A DNA stretch of 64,000 nucleotides from the NCBI GenBank assembly GCA_014360495.1, contig JACIXR010000002.1:62001-126000 (forward strand), written 5' to 3'. The notes below the pieces were generated by a model that did not search any database, was not told the DNA's origin, and saw only the letters and a list, made by a program, of their open reading frames with translations. A program made the translations under genes and the position numbers. Every line of letters starts with the position of its first letter. The stretch's first letter is position 1. The DNA is from a bacterium. Its GTDB lineage: Bacteria; Armatimonadota; JACIXR01. Below, one piece after another: positions 41,906 to 50,002 of this stretch.

Positions 41906-44689
41906 ATGAGATTGAGACGGTTAATGGCGGAAGGGTTTAAACATTTGAGAGGGATAAATCTCTTCTTCCCCTCAAAGGGAACATTTCTCATACAGGGAAG
42001 CAATGAGGCTGGGAAAAGCTCGCTTTTTGAGGCTGTCTTTTTCAGCCTTTTCGGTAGACCATTACAAGCAAGGAGCTCGGAGGACCTCATCGGCTATGGA
42101 CTGCAGGAGGCTCTTGTCTATTTGGAAATGGAAATAGGCAATGAAATCCTGGGAATAGAGAGAAGGATAAGGAGAGGGAAAACAAATGTAGCGAGGCTCC
42201 GCATAGGAAGTGAAGTAATAACCACTGCGAGGGAGGTCAACAGGAGAATTCAAGAGGAACTACATCTTGACGCTGATACTCTTTTGAACTCCTGTTTCGT
42301 GGAACAGAAGGCGCTGGAGAAATTGGAAGGAATGGATAAGTCGGCGCGGGAAAGCGCAGTGATGAAACTTCTCAATCTTGATAGGATGCAGGCGATAGAA
42401 GAGGAGTTAAAGGTAACAAGGGAAGACGAGAGAAACCTGGAGGATTGGGAAAGGAAGAGAAGGTTTGCAGAGATAGAGAAGGAAATTCCCGAAGTTGAAA
42501 AGGAAATAGCCCATATAGAGTGGTTGTTGAAGTTCTGGAATGTAAAGCAACTGTTGAGCGAGGCGGAGAGGAATAAAAAAGAGGCGGAAGAGGCAGAGAA
42601 GGAGATACCGAAGCTAAGGGAGGAGAGGAACAAGTGGCAGGAAAGAGCAAAGGAGCTCAAGGAGACAAGGGAAAAGGAACACAAGGTGGAAGGGATACGC
42701 TCTTTAATCCGCCTGTTGATGGAAAAGGAGAGCGCCCTCATCAGTTTGTCCTCCCAGCTTAAAGAGGTTGCAAGGGCAAAAGAGGAATTGCCGGAGCTTC
42801 GGAAAAGAAGAAAGAAGGCGGGAATTTTGCTTCATATTTTGAAGAAATTAACCAATCTCTCCCAACTAATGGATAAAATAGAGAATTTGTTGGGTTTGCA
42901 GCGCCAGCTTAACCAAGAGATGAGCAGGAAGGAAATCTTGGAATTGGATTTAGAGGAAAAGGAGAAAGAGATAGGAAATAAAAAGAAGAAAATAGAGCTG
43001 TTAGAAAAATGGAGAGAAAGAGTAATCAATAAAGAGAAAGTTGAGGAAAAGAACAAGCTGAAGGAAAGCGCACAATTTTTTAGAAATATCGGCTTAGCGG
43101 GTATTATTTGTTGCGGTCTGCTTCTATTTCTTTTACTTACTCCGCTAAAAATTCTCGCTGCTATTTCCCTGATTCCCTTCATCTGCGCCCTTCTAGCATT
43201 CACAAAACGAGGCAAGATTTTAATAAGGGTTGCTAAAATAGAAGGGGAACTAGGGGATAGGGAGGAATTTGACCTAAAAGAATTGGAGAAGCAACTTCAC
43301 GAAGTGGGTTTAACGCCCGCTTATGATGTCCAATGGGGAGAAAATGCTTTAGATAAAGAGAAAAGGGAAGAGGAGTTGCTTGAAAGGAGCAAAGAGTCAA
43401 TTAGAAGGGAGATTATCAGAGCGGAAAATAACATAGAAAATCTAAGGAAACAAGCGAATGAACAGTTAAGTCAGCTTCCTCCCTCCTGGCAAAGCCTTCA
43501 GCCAGAGCATCTTATTCAAAAATCCGATAGGATAAAGAAATTATTGGAGGAAAGAGGGAGCAAAAATAAACAATTAGCTGAGGAATACGAGTTGTCTATT
43601 GATGAAACCGAGCTGACAAGGGAGTTGGGGAAGCTGGATAGCGAGATAAGAAATCTTGAGCAATTCATTAATAGCGAAGCGGAATTGAAGGGCAAGAGGG
43701 AGGAACTGGAAAAGGAAACGCAACAAATCAAAAAGAAAATAGAGGAAAGCGCCCTTCCCTTCAATGAAGATGTTAAAGATATCTATGCTCTTGAAAGCTG
43801 GGAGGAGCTGAGTAGAAGATTGAAGCGGGAACTGGATAAAATGGAAAGGGAGAGACCGGAGGAAAACCTTCAATTGGCGATATCTCGTCTTGCCGGGCAG
43901 GAGCAGAAGGTGAAGTCCTTAAGGGAAAAAGCAGTTGAATTGGAGAGAAATGCAGAGGAGATACTTAAGGAGTTAGGAGGCGAATTTCCTCCTGAGCTTC
44001 CCTCTCTTGAAGAACTTAATAACTCTTTGGTAGAAAAGAAAGCATATTACCAGCGACTGGAAAACGAGAGGAAATCCCTAAGGGAATTGATAATTGGAGA
44101 AATCCCCCCGCTTGAGGAATGCCAGAGGGAATGCGAGAGATTGAGGAGGGAGCACAAAGTGAGGGAGCTCAGCGTGAGGATTTTAGAGACCGCGCGCAGA
44201 AACATAACCCAGAGAATCCTTCCCCGCACTATAGACCACATGTGGCGATTGCTTCCCCTTATAACCAATGATAGGTATAGGCAGGTTGACTTAGACCCCG
44301 ATACCTTCAGAATCAAAGTCTACGATGAGAGGGCAGGCGATTGGAAGGAAAAGAACATCTTCAGTGGGGGAACGAGAGACCAGATGTCCCTCGCCCTCCG
44401 CCTCTCCTTCGCTCTCGCCTCTCTGCCCCAAGAGAGGGGAGCAGCTCCTTCCTTCCTCTTCCTTGATGAGCCCCTCTCCTCGTTTGATGAGCAAAGAAAG
44501 GAAGCGCTTATCAGGGTTATAACCGAGGGTGAAATCGCGGAGAGATTCGACCAAATCTTCGTCATAAGCCATACCCCGCTCCTCAACCCAAACCTCTTTC
44601 ACTATTACATCGTTATGGAAAATGGAAGGGTCAGGGAATGCAGCGATGAGCTCAAACCTCCCGAGGAGAGGCCCCAAATCCTCTTATAA
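41906..44689 (+). CDS. Rad50/YhaN-like coiled-coil ATPase with membrane hairpin in place of zinc hook
   Basis: A 927-residue SMC-like ATPase. The N-terminal lobe has FLIQGSNEAGKSSLFEAVFF (Walker A) and a following Q-loop region. Long charged coiled coils span about 180-390 and 440-780. The C-terminal lobe has the signature FSGGTRDQMSLALRLS, Walker B FLFLDEPLSSFDEQR and the H-loop ISHTP. At the apex of the coil, where Rad50 and SbcC carry a CxxC zinc hook, residues 395-432 instead form two hydrophobic segments separated by a short TPLK turn. This suggests membrane insertion. It matches the plan I recall for Bacillus YhaN, the partner of YhaO. The end overlaps the convergent GHL10 gene by six bases. 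Confidence 0.9.
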   Translation: MRLRRLMAEGFKHLRGINLFFPSKGTFLIQGSNEAGKSSLFEAVFFSLFGRPLQARSSEDLIGYGLQEALVYLEMEIGNEILGIERRIRRGKTNVARLRIGSEVITTAREVNRRIQEELHLDADTLLNSCFVEQKALEKLEGMDKSARESAVMKLLNLDRMQAIEEELKVTREDERNLEDWERKRRFAEIEKEIPEVEKEIAHIEWLLKFWNVKQLLSEAERNKKEAEEAEKEIPKLREERNKWQERAKELKETREKEHKVEGIRSLIRLLMEKESALISLSSQLKEVARAKEELPELRKRRKKAGILLHILKKLTNLSQLMDKIENLLGLQRQLNQEMSRKEILELDLEEKEKEIGNKKKKIELLEKWRERVINKEKVEEKNKLKESAQFFRNIGLAGIICCGLLLFLLLTPLKILAAISLIPFICALLAFTKRGKILIRVAKIEGELGDREEFDLKELEKQLHEVGLTPAYDVQWGENALDKEKREEELLERSKESIRREIIRAENNIENLRKQANEQLSQLPPSWQSLQPEHLIQKSDRIKKLLEERGSKNKQLAEEYELSIDETELTRELGKLDSEIRNLEQFINSEAELKGKREELEKETQQIKKKIEESALPFNEDVKDIYALESWEELSRRLKRELDKMERERPEENLQLAISRLAGQEQKVKSLREKAVELERNAEEILKELGGEFPPELPSLEELNNSLVEKKAYYQRLENERKSLRELIIGEIPPLEECQRECERLRREHKVRELSVRILETARRNITQRILPRTIDHMWRLLPLITNDRYRQVDLDPDTFRIKVYDERAGDWKEKNIFSGGTRDQMSLALRLSFALASLPQERGAAPSFLFLDEPLSSFDEQRKEALIRVITEGEIAERFDQIFVISHTPLLNPNLFHYYIVMENGRVRECSDELKPPEERPQILL

Positions 44690-46321
44690 GCTGGATAGAT
44701 ACTTGACTAAATCATCGGTCAAAAATGGCAGAGAGAAGAGGATAAACCCTCTCGCCCCTTCTTTTCTTATAAGCTCTATCTGTTTAACGACTTTCCTATA
44801 ATCCTTCGCTACTTCTCTGCCATTCCTCATCTCGTAAATGCTCAACCCGGGTATTATTTTCTCCAAATTCGGGTCTGCTTGCTTCCATTCCTTCAGGGCG
44901 GAAAGCAATCGGGCATCATCCACATAGGCCATCGGGGCAACGAAGTCAACTATTCCCATATCAAGCCATCCATACCAATCCTGCAAGACCCTCTCCGCGC
45001 TAGCTTTATTATAAAACACAGCAGCGCTTAAAAGAAGGGCGTTAGACATTCGCTTTGTTAATTGGTAGACCTCCTTCACGAAAGAGGTTATTAGCTCTTT
45101 TCTAAAATCAACCCATTTCCCCCATATCTCCCTCCTCTCACCTTCCCCACCCTGCAACACGGGAATTAATGGATGCTCTTGAAGAGGGATAAGAATATGA
45201 TTCCCTTTGAGCTTCCTCCCCTTTCCACATACCCCAAGGAGCTCATTACATTCTTTCCCCTCTATTCCCTCCTTGCTCAAGCTTACTATCGCTCTCCCAC
45301 CCGTGTTCAGGAATTTTCCTATATCATCACATAGGGTTCCCCTCAATCTTTTTAAAGCGGGAAATAAAAGGAGAGTTTCTTTCGGATTACATTCAGAGAC
45401 CTCTTTCACCATTTCCCACTTCAAATTCGCTCTTCTCAATATTTGAAGAATCAACCCGTATCCATGCTCATCGTAGCCGACCTCCGCTCTTGGCGAGAGG
45501 ATGACGATTTTCTTCCCCTCCACAGCCCTTCTGAGGATATCAAGGAAAAGTTGAACAGAGTTATTATCAATTTGCCAATTTAAAAGAAGCAGAAATCCAT
45601 CGCCATATTCCCTTATGGTTATCCCTGGAACGCCGTTATCTAGTCTCGCCAACAGCTTCGCCCCACAGAGATGAGTCAAAGGGGTTGAAGTTACCAAAAA
45701 TCTAGTCGGGAGGGCGTAGGGCAAGGAGAGGGGGTCAAGATTGTAAAGCTTTTTGAAAAAATCCCTACATTCCTCGCAATAGCAGTAATCCCGAGAGGGA
45801 AATCTGATGTAATCTAACTGAACTCCATCAACGGGATATTTGTTCAACAGTTCGGAGATAAGCCCGAGCTGAAAATCCCTAACCTCCCTCTTTCCCAAAT
45901 CAAACCATCTTGACCTCACCCCCTCTTTATTTTCAATCTGCCATTGAGGATTTTGCGCTAAAATTCCCTCACCTGCTTTCCCTCCTACCAAACCATTTGA
46001 GAACCTCGCAAATACCTTTATCCCCCTCCTATGACATTGCTCTATGAAATAAGAGAATAAATCGCTATCATTTGCTGGGTCATAAGCTAAAGGAGCAAGC
46101 TCCGTTTTGAAGAAACTTTTGCCTCCCCAATAGAAAACCAAAACGAAAACCGCGTTTAGCTTCGCTGAAGCGATTCTCTCCACTATCAATTCAGCCGTTC
46201 TTTCGTCTTTGATTTGCGTAGCCTGCATCCAGATTCCCCTTATCTCAAAATCCCTTGGATATGAAGGGGGAATCAAAAGAGACAAAATTAAAATAGGCAA
46301 AATATATATTGTTCTTCTCAT
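44684..46321 (-). CDS. Secreted GHL10 (DUF187) protein with an inserted domain
   Basis: A 545-residue protein with a signal peptide (about 1-22). The GHL10/DUF187 barrel begins EIRGIWMQATQIKDERTAEL and has NPQWQIENKEG and VDGVQLDYIRFPSRDYCYCE. It then breaks at about residue 200 and resumes at about 400 with SNALLLSAAVFYNKASAERV and VDFVAPMAYVDDARLL. The roughly 200-residue insert (FLVTSTPLTH... ILIPLQEHPLIPVLQ) looks like an alpha/beta, class-I glutaminase or ThuA-like fold. GHL10 proteins act on surface or peptidoglycan-derived sugars. Function is unproven. The ATG at 46321 may be leaderless (see the promoter at 46328). Confidence 0.75.
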   Translation of the reverse strand: MRRTIYILPILILSLLIPPSYPRDFEIRGIWMQATQIKDERTAELIVERIASAKLNAVFVLVFYWGGKSFFKTELAPLAYDPANDSDLFSYFIEQCHRRGIKVFARFSNGLVGGKAGEGILAQNPQWQIENKEGVRSRWFDLGKREVRDFQLGLISELLNKYPVDGVQLDYIRFPSRDYCYCEECRDFFKKLYNLDPLSLPYALPTRFLVTSTPLTHLCGAKLLARLDNGVPGITIREYGDGFLLLLNWQIDNNSVQLFLDILRRAVEGKKIVILSPRAEVGYDEHGYGLILQILRRANLKWEMVKEVSECNPKETLLLFPALKRLRGTLCDDIGKFLNTGGRAIVSLSKEGIEGKECNELLGVCGKGRKLKGNHILIPLQEHPLIPVLQGGEGERREIWGKWVDFRKELITSFVKEVYQLTKRMSNALLLSAAVFYNKASAERVLQDWYGWLDMGIVDFVAPMAYVDDARLLSALKEWKQADPNLEKIIPGLSIYEMRNGREVAKDYRKVVKQIELIRKEGARGFILFSLPFLTDDLVKYLSSL

Positions 46322-46327
46322 ATCGGC

Positions 46328-46335
46328 ATTATAAT
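46328..46335. promoter_or_regulatory. Palindromic -10 shared by divergent GHL10 and UroD-family genes
   Basis: ATTATAAT is self-complementary and gives TATAAT on both strands (plus 46330-46335, minus 46334-46329). On the plus strand TTGTTC (46309-46314) is a weak -35, 15 bases away. On the minus strand the -10 lies so close to the ATG at 46321 that the mRNA would be leaderless. Confidence 0.5.
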
Positions 46336-46368
46336 TTAAGAAAAATTTTCCAAGGAGGCAACTATTAT

Positions 46369-47427
46369 ATGTCTTATGAGATTGGAATGAAGATTTTGAA
46401 TTTGGAATGGACGGAAAGAGTTGGTCGCACTGAATATTGCGACCACACAGCCTTGGTTCGTTATGTGACGGGATATGACCCCCTCAGTCCTAACCCAGAG
46501 GAGAGCTACAAGGCTTGGAAGCTCTTTTACGAATGGGCGGAATACGACATCCTCTGGTTCTCTCACGACGGACCAGTTGACTGGGGAGCAGTGGGGAGGG
46601 TAACAAGCATGGGGCACGCGGTCTATATGGAGGGAGGAATAGATTATAATGATTCTATTTATTGTCCATTTAAGACGCCGGAGGAGGTTCTCTCCTTTTA
46701 CGCGGCTGAAGAATATGGTTTGCCCGATATAGATGAGAGGGCGAAATTCTTCCAGAAAATCTATGAGGAGGGGCAGAAGTCTTATCCCAGCCTCGTCTTT
46801 CCTGGTGGCTATTACAAAACACTCGTCTCGGGATGCATCCAATCCTTCGGCTGGGAGATGTTCCTCTTGGCGTTAGGCACCGACCCCGTTAGATTTGGCG
46901 AATATGTGCTGGAGGGATTTTATGAACTCACGCTTGCTAATACCAAGGCTTGGGCAAAGACGGATATAAAGGTTTTCATTTGTCACGATGATATGGTTTG
47001 GACGGAAGGAGCTTTCATCCAACCGAGTTGGTATAGGAAGTACATCTTCCCACGCTATAAAAAGCTCTGGGAACCCCTGAAGGAAAAGGGAATAAAGGTT
47101 CTATTTTGTTCAGATGGCGATTTCACGGAATTCGTTGACGATTTGGCGGAAGCTGGTGCTGATGGCTTCATCTTTGAGCCTCTCACCAATTTGGATTACA
47201 TCGTTGAGCGCTATGGGAAAACCCACATCATAGTAGGAAACGCCGATTGCAGAATATTGACCTTTGGCACGAAGGAGGACATAGAGAAAGAAGTGAAGAG
47301 ATGCATAGAGAAGGCGAAGCATTGCCCAGGCTTCATAATGGCTGTGGGCAATCATATCCCCTCAAATGTCCCAATTGAGAATGCCCTTTACTATTTTGAG
47401 CTCGTGAGAAAATATGGCAGGCGCTGA
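46369..47427 (+). CDS. UroD-family protein (second copy in window)
   Basis: A 352-residue TIM barrel. FICHDDMVWTEGAFIQPSWY, RKYIFPRYKKLWEPLKEKGI, VLFCSDGDFTEFVDDLAEAG and HIIVGNADCRILTFGTKED correspond one by one to segments of the UroD-like protein at 27415-28467, but the two are clearly diverged. Such proteins include corrinoid methyltransferases as well as decarboxylases. The ATG at 46369 has AAGGAGG ten bases upstream. It stands alone between hydrolase genes and its stop faces GH36 eight bases away. The role may be in methyl-group or sugar metabolism, by context only. Confidence 0.84.
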   Translation: MSYEIGMKILNLEWTERVGRTEYCDHTALVRYVTGYDPLSPNPEESYKAWKLFYEWAEYDILWFSHDGPVDWGAVGRVTSMGHAVYMEGGIDYNDSIYCPFKTPEEVLSFYAAEEYGLPDIDERAKFFQKIYEEGQKSYPSLVFPGGYYKTLVSGCIQSFGWEMFLLALGTDPVRFGEYVLEGFYELTLANTKAWAKTDIKVFICHDDMVWTEGAFIQPSWYRKYIFPRYKKLWEPLKEKGIKVLFCSDGDFTEFVDDLAEAGADGFIFEPLTNLDYIVERYGKTHIIVGNADCRILTFGTKEDIEKEVKRCIEKAKHCPGFIMAVGNHIPSNVPIENALYYFELVRKYGRR

Positions 47428-47434
47428 AGGGAGT

Positions 47435-49948
47435 TTATCTTGCCTTGTAGCGAATGAGCAAGCTACTCCTCTTCTCCGGAAGGCGAATCTCCAGTCCGTC
47501 CTTCAAAAGCTTCTCACCAGACACGACCATTTTCTTCTTCTTGAATGAATCATCTATGAACTCCAACTCGTATGTTTCATTCGGAGATAACCCCCTTGGT
47601 GCAACCAAGATGCCGAGATATTCGCATTCGGGACGGCGGAAGGCGTAAATTATCCCCTCCTTCAGATCCGAGCGATGAAACTGATAGGCTGTAATTTGTT
47701 CAAGGGATTTGCTGATTGGGGTTAATGGGTAGAAATCGCCAATCCAATACTTTCTGTTTTCTTTAGCCTCGTTTATAGCCTTTCTTGCCAATTCCCAGGG
47801 GAAATTCTTATCAAGGTACGGGAGCTCGCATATCGCTCCCGCTGTTTGACCGCTCCTGAACTCGTACGGCTCGGGCGACCATATTCCCACCGTGAAGAGG
47901 GGAATATATTGAGCCAAGCCCATGCTCTGGTTTTGATTCCATTCGGGATGACCGGGGAAACAGCCTGTATCGCTGCGCCAAAGGGGAACGGAACGCATTA
48001 TAGTCTCCAAATCTATCCTCCTTCCTCCGCTGGCGCAGTTGTCAATCATCAAACCGGGATGTCTTGCTAAAAGCTCATCCCACATCTCATATAAACCCTC
48101 AACATATCTTATCTCCGTTATCCCTTGGCGGTCAGGTTCATCGTTCGCTCGCCAGTAGGGAAGCGGGTCAATATTGAAATCGTTGCGATATATATCCAAC
48201 CCGAACTCCTCTATTATCTTGGAGAGAAGCTCCGTGAGCCATCTGCGAGCCTCGGGCTCGTTCAACTTGAATAATCCACCCCTTTCCCCACCAAAAACCC
48301 ATTCAGGATGTTCACGGGCAATCTGGGTTCCTTGCGCTACCCTTTCCGGCTCAACCCACAGGATGAATTTCATTCCCAACTTATGACACTTATCGCTTAT
48401 CGGCTTCAAGCCATTCGGGAAAGCTTCCGGCTTAGGGAACCAATTGCCCACTCCATTCGGAAAATCCCCCACGAACCAGCCAGCATCAAACCAATATGTA
48501 TCGCACCCCATTTTATGAGCGGCCTCAACCCCTTCCAATTGTCCCTCCTCAGTCGCCCATCGTGGCAGGGTGAAATTGTAGCGGCCAAATGTTTCAAGAG
48601 CGATTGGGAGTTCCGCCGGCTTACCATTGAATTTGGGGATATAATGAGCAATCAGCAATCTCCTGAAGAGATTATGCCCTTCCCATCTATCCCCTCGCCA
48701 ACTCATGAGGAGAATGCGGGGCGTTCTTATCCTCTCTCCTGGCAAGAGCTTTAAGTGGGTAAATTCCATTCCCGCTTGGATATGTGTCTCACAAGTGGAT
48801 GTCTTAGGTCTCTCAAGGGAAACAGCCCATTGCCCTGTCCAGCCAATCCCCAAGATTACCCCCTTATCACAGTATTGGAAATTCATAAAAGGGAAGCCGC
48901 TAATTGAGGAAGGTCTCCCACCGGTGGGAGCAATCTTCAAGCTATCTCCCACCTTAACGGGAGTATCAATCGGCAAAAATGTGTTTTCATCGCAGGAATC
49001 GCCGTGGAGTTGATGAAGAATTCCCTCCCTATACATATTTCCCGTCGCTAAATCAATATCTAAAGCTTGGATGTTCTCAATGATAGGGGTGGGTTCGTTT
49101 CCCCTGTTCTCAAAATAAAGCACCCATTCAACTGCGGGGAAATCTTTATATATCTTTACATCCGCTTCCACAAGCAGATTGGTCTGATGGTCAAGCCATG
49201 ACACTTTGTATATTCTCTTGTCTTTTTCTTCGCTTTCAAGGATTTCTTTTTCCCAATCTCTTAGAAGAAGCTCGGAGGGAACACCATTGTAGACGAAATG
49301 GAATGGAGGATTCACTCTGTCCAAAAGCAGTAGGTCGTTCTGTCCCTCATCAAGGAAAATGATTTTACCATCCTTCATAATGATTTGAGCGTCAGCCCAA
49401 TCCGATTGGTCCCAGCCGGGTCCATCAGGTGTCGTGTCAACTTTCAAAGTCAGTTCTTTTGCTCCCTCTGGGATTGCGATTTCAATTTTATAAGGTTCAT
49501 CTCCTCCCTTTAAAACGGGTGTTTTAGCGAGCTCCTTTCCATCCACCTCCACGCTGAATACAACGCTCCCTCTGAACCCCTGCGTATCAAAGTTATTATC
49601 AATACCAACAAATGCTTTAAACTTGCTCGCTCCCTCCGGAAGCTTAACCAGAATTTCGCTGTTGGCGTGAGTTCCCAATCCATTTTTGAACGATTTTGAA
49701 CCGATTCTCAACGGCGTATTCATGCAGGATTCCCCAAACCGGAGGAGAGCGAAATCCTGCCTTATGAGCTTCAATTCCAAGGGAGGTGGAAAGACCTTCT
49801 CGCCTGTAAATGAGGAAACGAAGACATTTGTGATTTTCCTTATTTCCTGCTCCAAGCTTTCCTTGTCCATAGCGAACCCTCCTTTGTGGGACAAAGCGAT
49901 TTGGATGAATATAAACAAAAGAAAATAAAGCTTTTTATAAACCCTCAT
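47435..49948 (-). CDS. Secreted GH36 alpha-galactosidase with NPCBM domain
   Basis: About 837 residues from the ATG at 49948, which has AAGGAAA upstream and begins a clean signal peptide (LYFLLFIFIQIALS). An NPCBM-type module lies at about 60-190 (SKSFKNGLGTHANSEILVKL, SDWADAQI). The GH36 supersandwich and barrel follow. The nucleophile Asp590 is in DIYRNDFNID, and the acid/base Asp660 in CASGGRRIDLETIMRSVPLW followed by RSDTGC. TYWFDAGWFVGDFPNGVGNW is a further GH36 marker. It should release alpha-galactose from galactomannan, raffinose-type sugars or pectic galactan stubs. The galactose would then enter galK/galT. Confidence 0.93.
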   Translation of the reverse strand: MRVYKKLYFLLFIFIQIALSHKGGFAMDKESLEQEIRKITNVFVSSFTGEKVFPPPLELKLIRQDFALLRFGESCMNTPLRIGSKSFKNGLGTHANSEILVKLPEGASKFKAFVGIDNNFDTQGFRGSVVFSVEVDGKELAKTPVLKGGDEPYKIEIAIPEGAKELTLKVDTTPDGPGWDQSDWADAQIIMKDGKIIFLDEGQNDLLLLDRVNPPFHFVYNGVPSELLLRDWEKEILESEEKDKRIYKVSWLDHQTNLLVEADVKIYKDFPAVEWVLYFENRGNEPTPIIENIQALDIDLATGNMYREGILHQLHGDSCDENTFLPIDTPVKVGDSLKIAPTGGRPSSISGFPFMNFQYCDKGVILGIGWTGQWAVSLERPKTSTCETHIQAGMEFTHLKLLPGERIRTPRILLMSWRGDRWEGHNLFRRLLIAHYIPKFNGKPAELPIALETFGRYNFTLPRWATEEGQLEGVEAAHKMGCDTYWFDAGWFVGDFPNGVGNWFPKPEAFPNGLKPISDKCHKLGMKFILWVEPERVAQGTQIAREHPEWVFGGERGGLFKLNEPEARRWLTELLSKIIEEFGLDIYRNDFNIDPLPYWRANDEPDRQGITEIRYVEGLYEMWDELLARHPGLMIDNCASGGRRIDLETIMRSVPLWRSDTGCFPGHPEWNQNQSMGLAQYIPLFTVGIWSPEPYEFRSGQTAGAICELPYLDKNFPWELARKAINEAKENRKYWIGDFYPLTPISKSLEQITAYQFHRSDLKEGIIYAFRRPECEYLGILVAPRGLSPNETYELEFIDDSFKKKKMVVSGEKLLKDGLEIRLPEKRSSLLIRYKAR

Positions 49949-49953
49949 TTTCC

Positions 49954-49983
49954 TTGACCAAAATTCTAACATCACTTTATGAT
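49954..49983 (+). promoter_or_regulatory. Promoter of the CocE/NonD hydrolase gene
   Basis: TTGACC (49954-49959), 18 bases, then TATGAT (49978-49983). The expected start of transcription lies about 13 bases before the ATG at 50003, leaving room for AAGGAGGG. Confidence 0.6.
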
Positions 49984-50002
49984 TAACACAAGGAGGGAAA
50001 TC

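Noticed and set aside
43088-43130. The ICCG sequence in the Rad50-like protein as a zinc hook
   Set aside because: Rad50 hooks need CxxC flanked by charged coil. Here the adjacent cysteines lie inside a hydrophobic helix.
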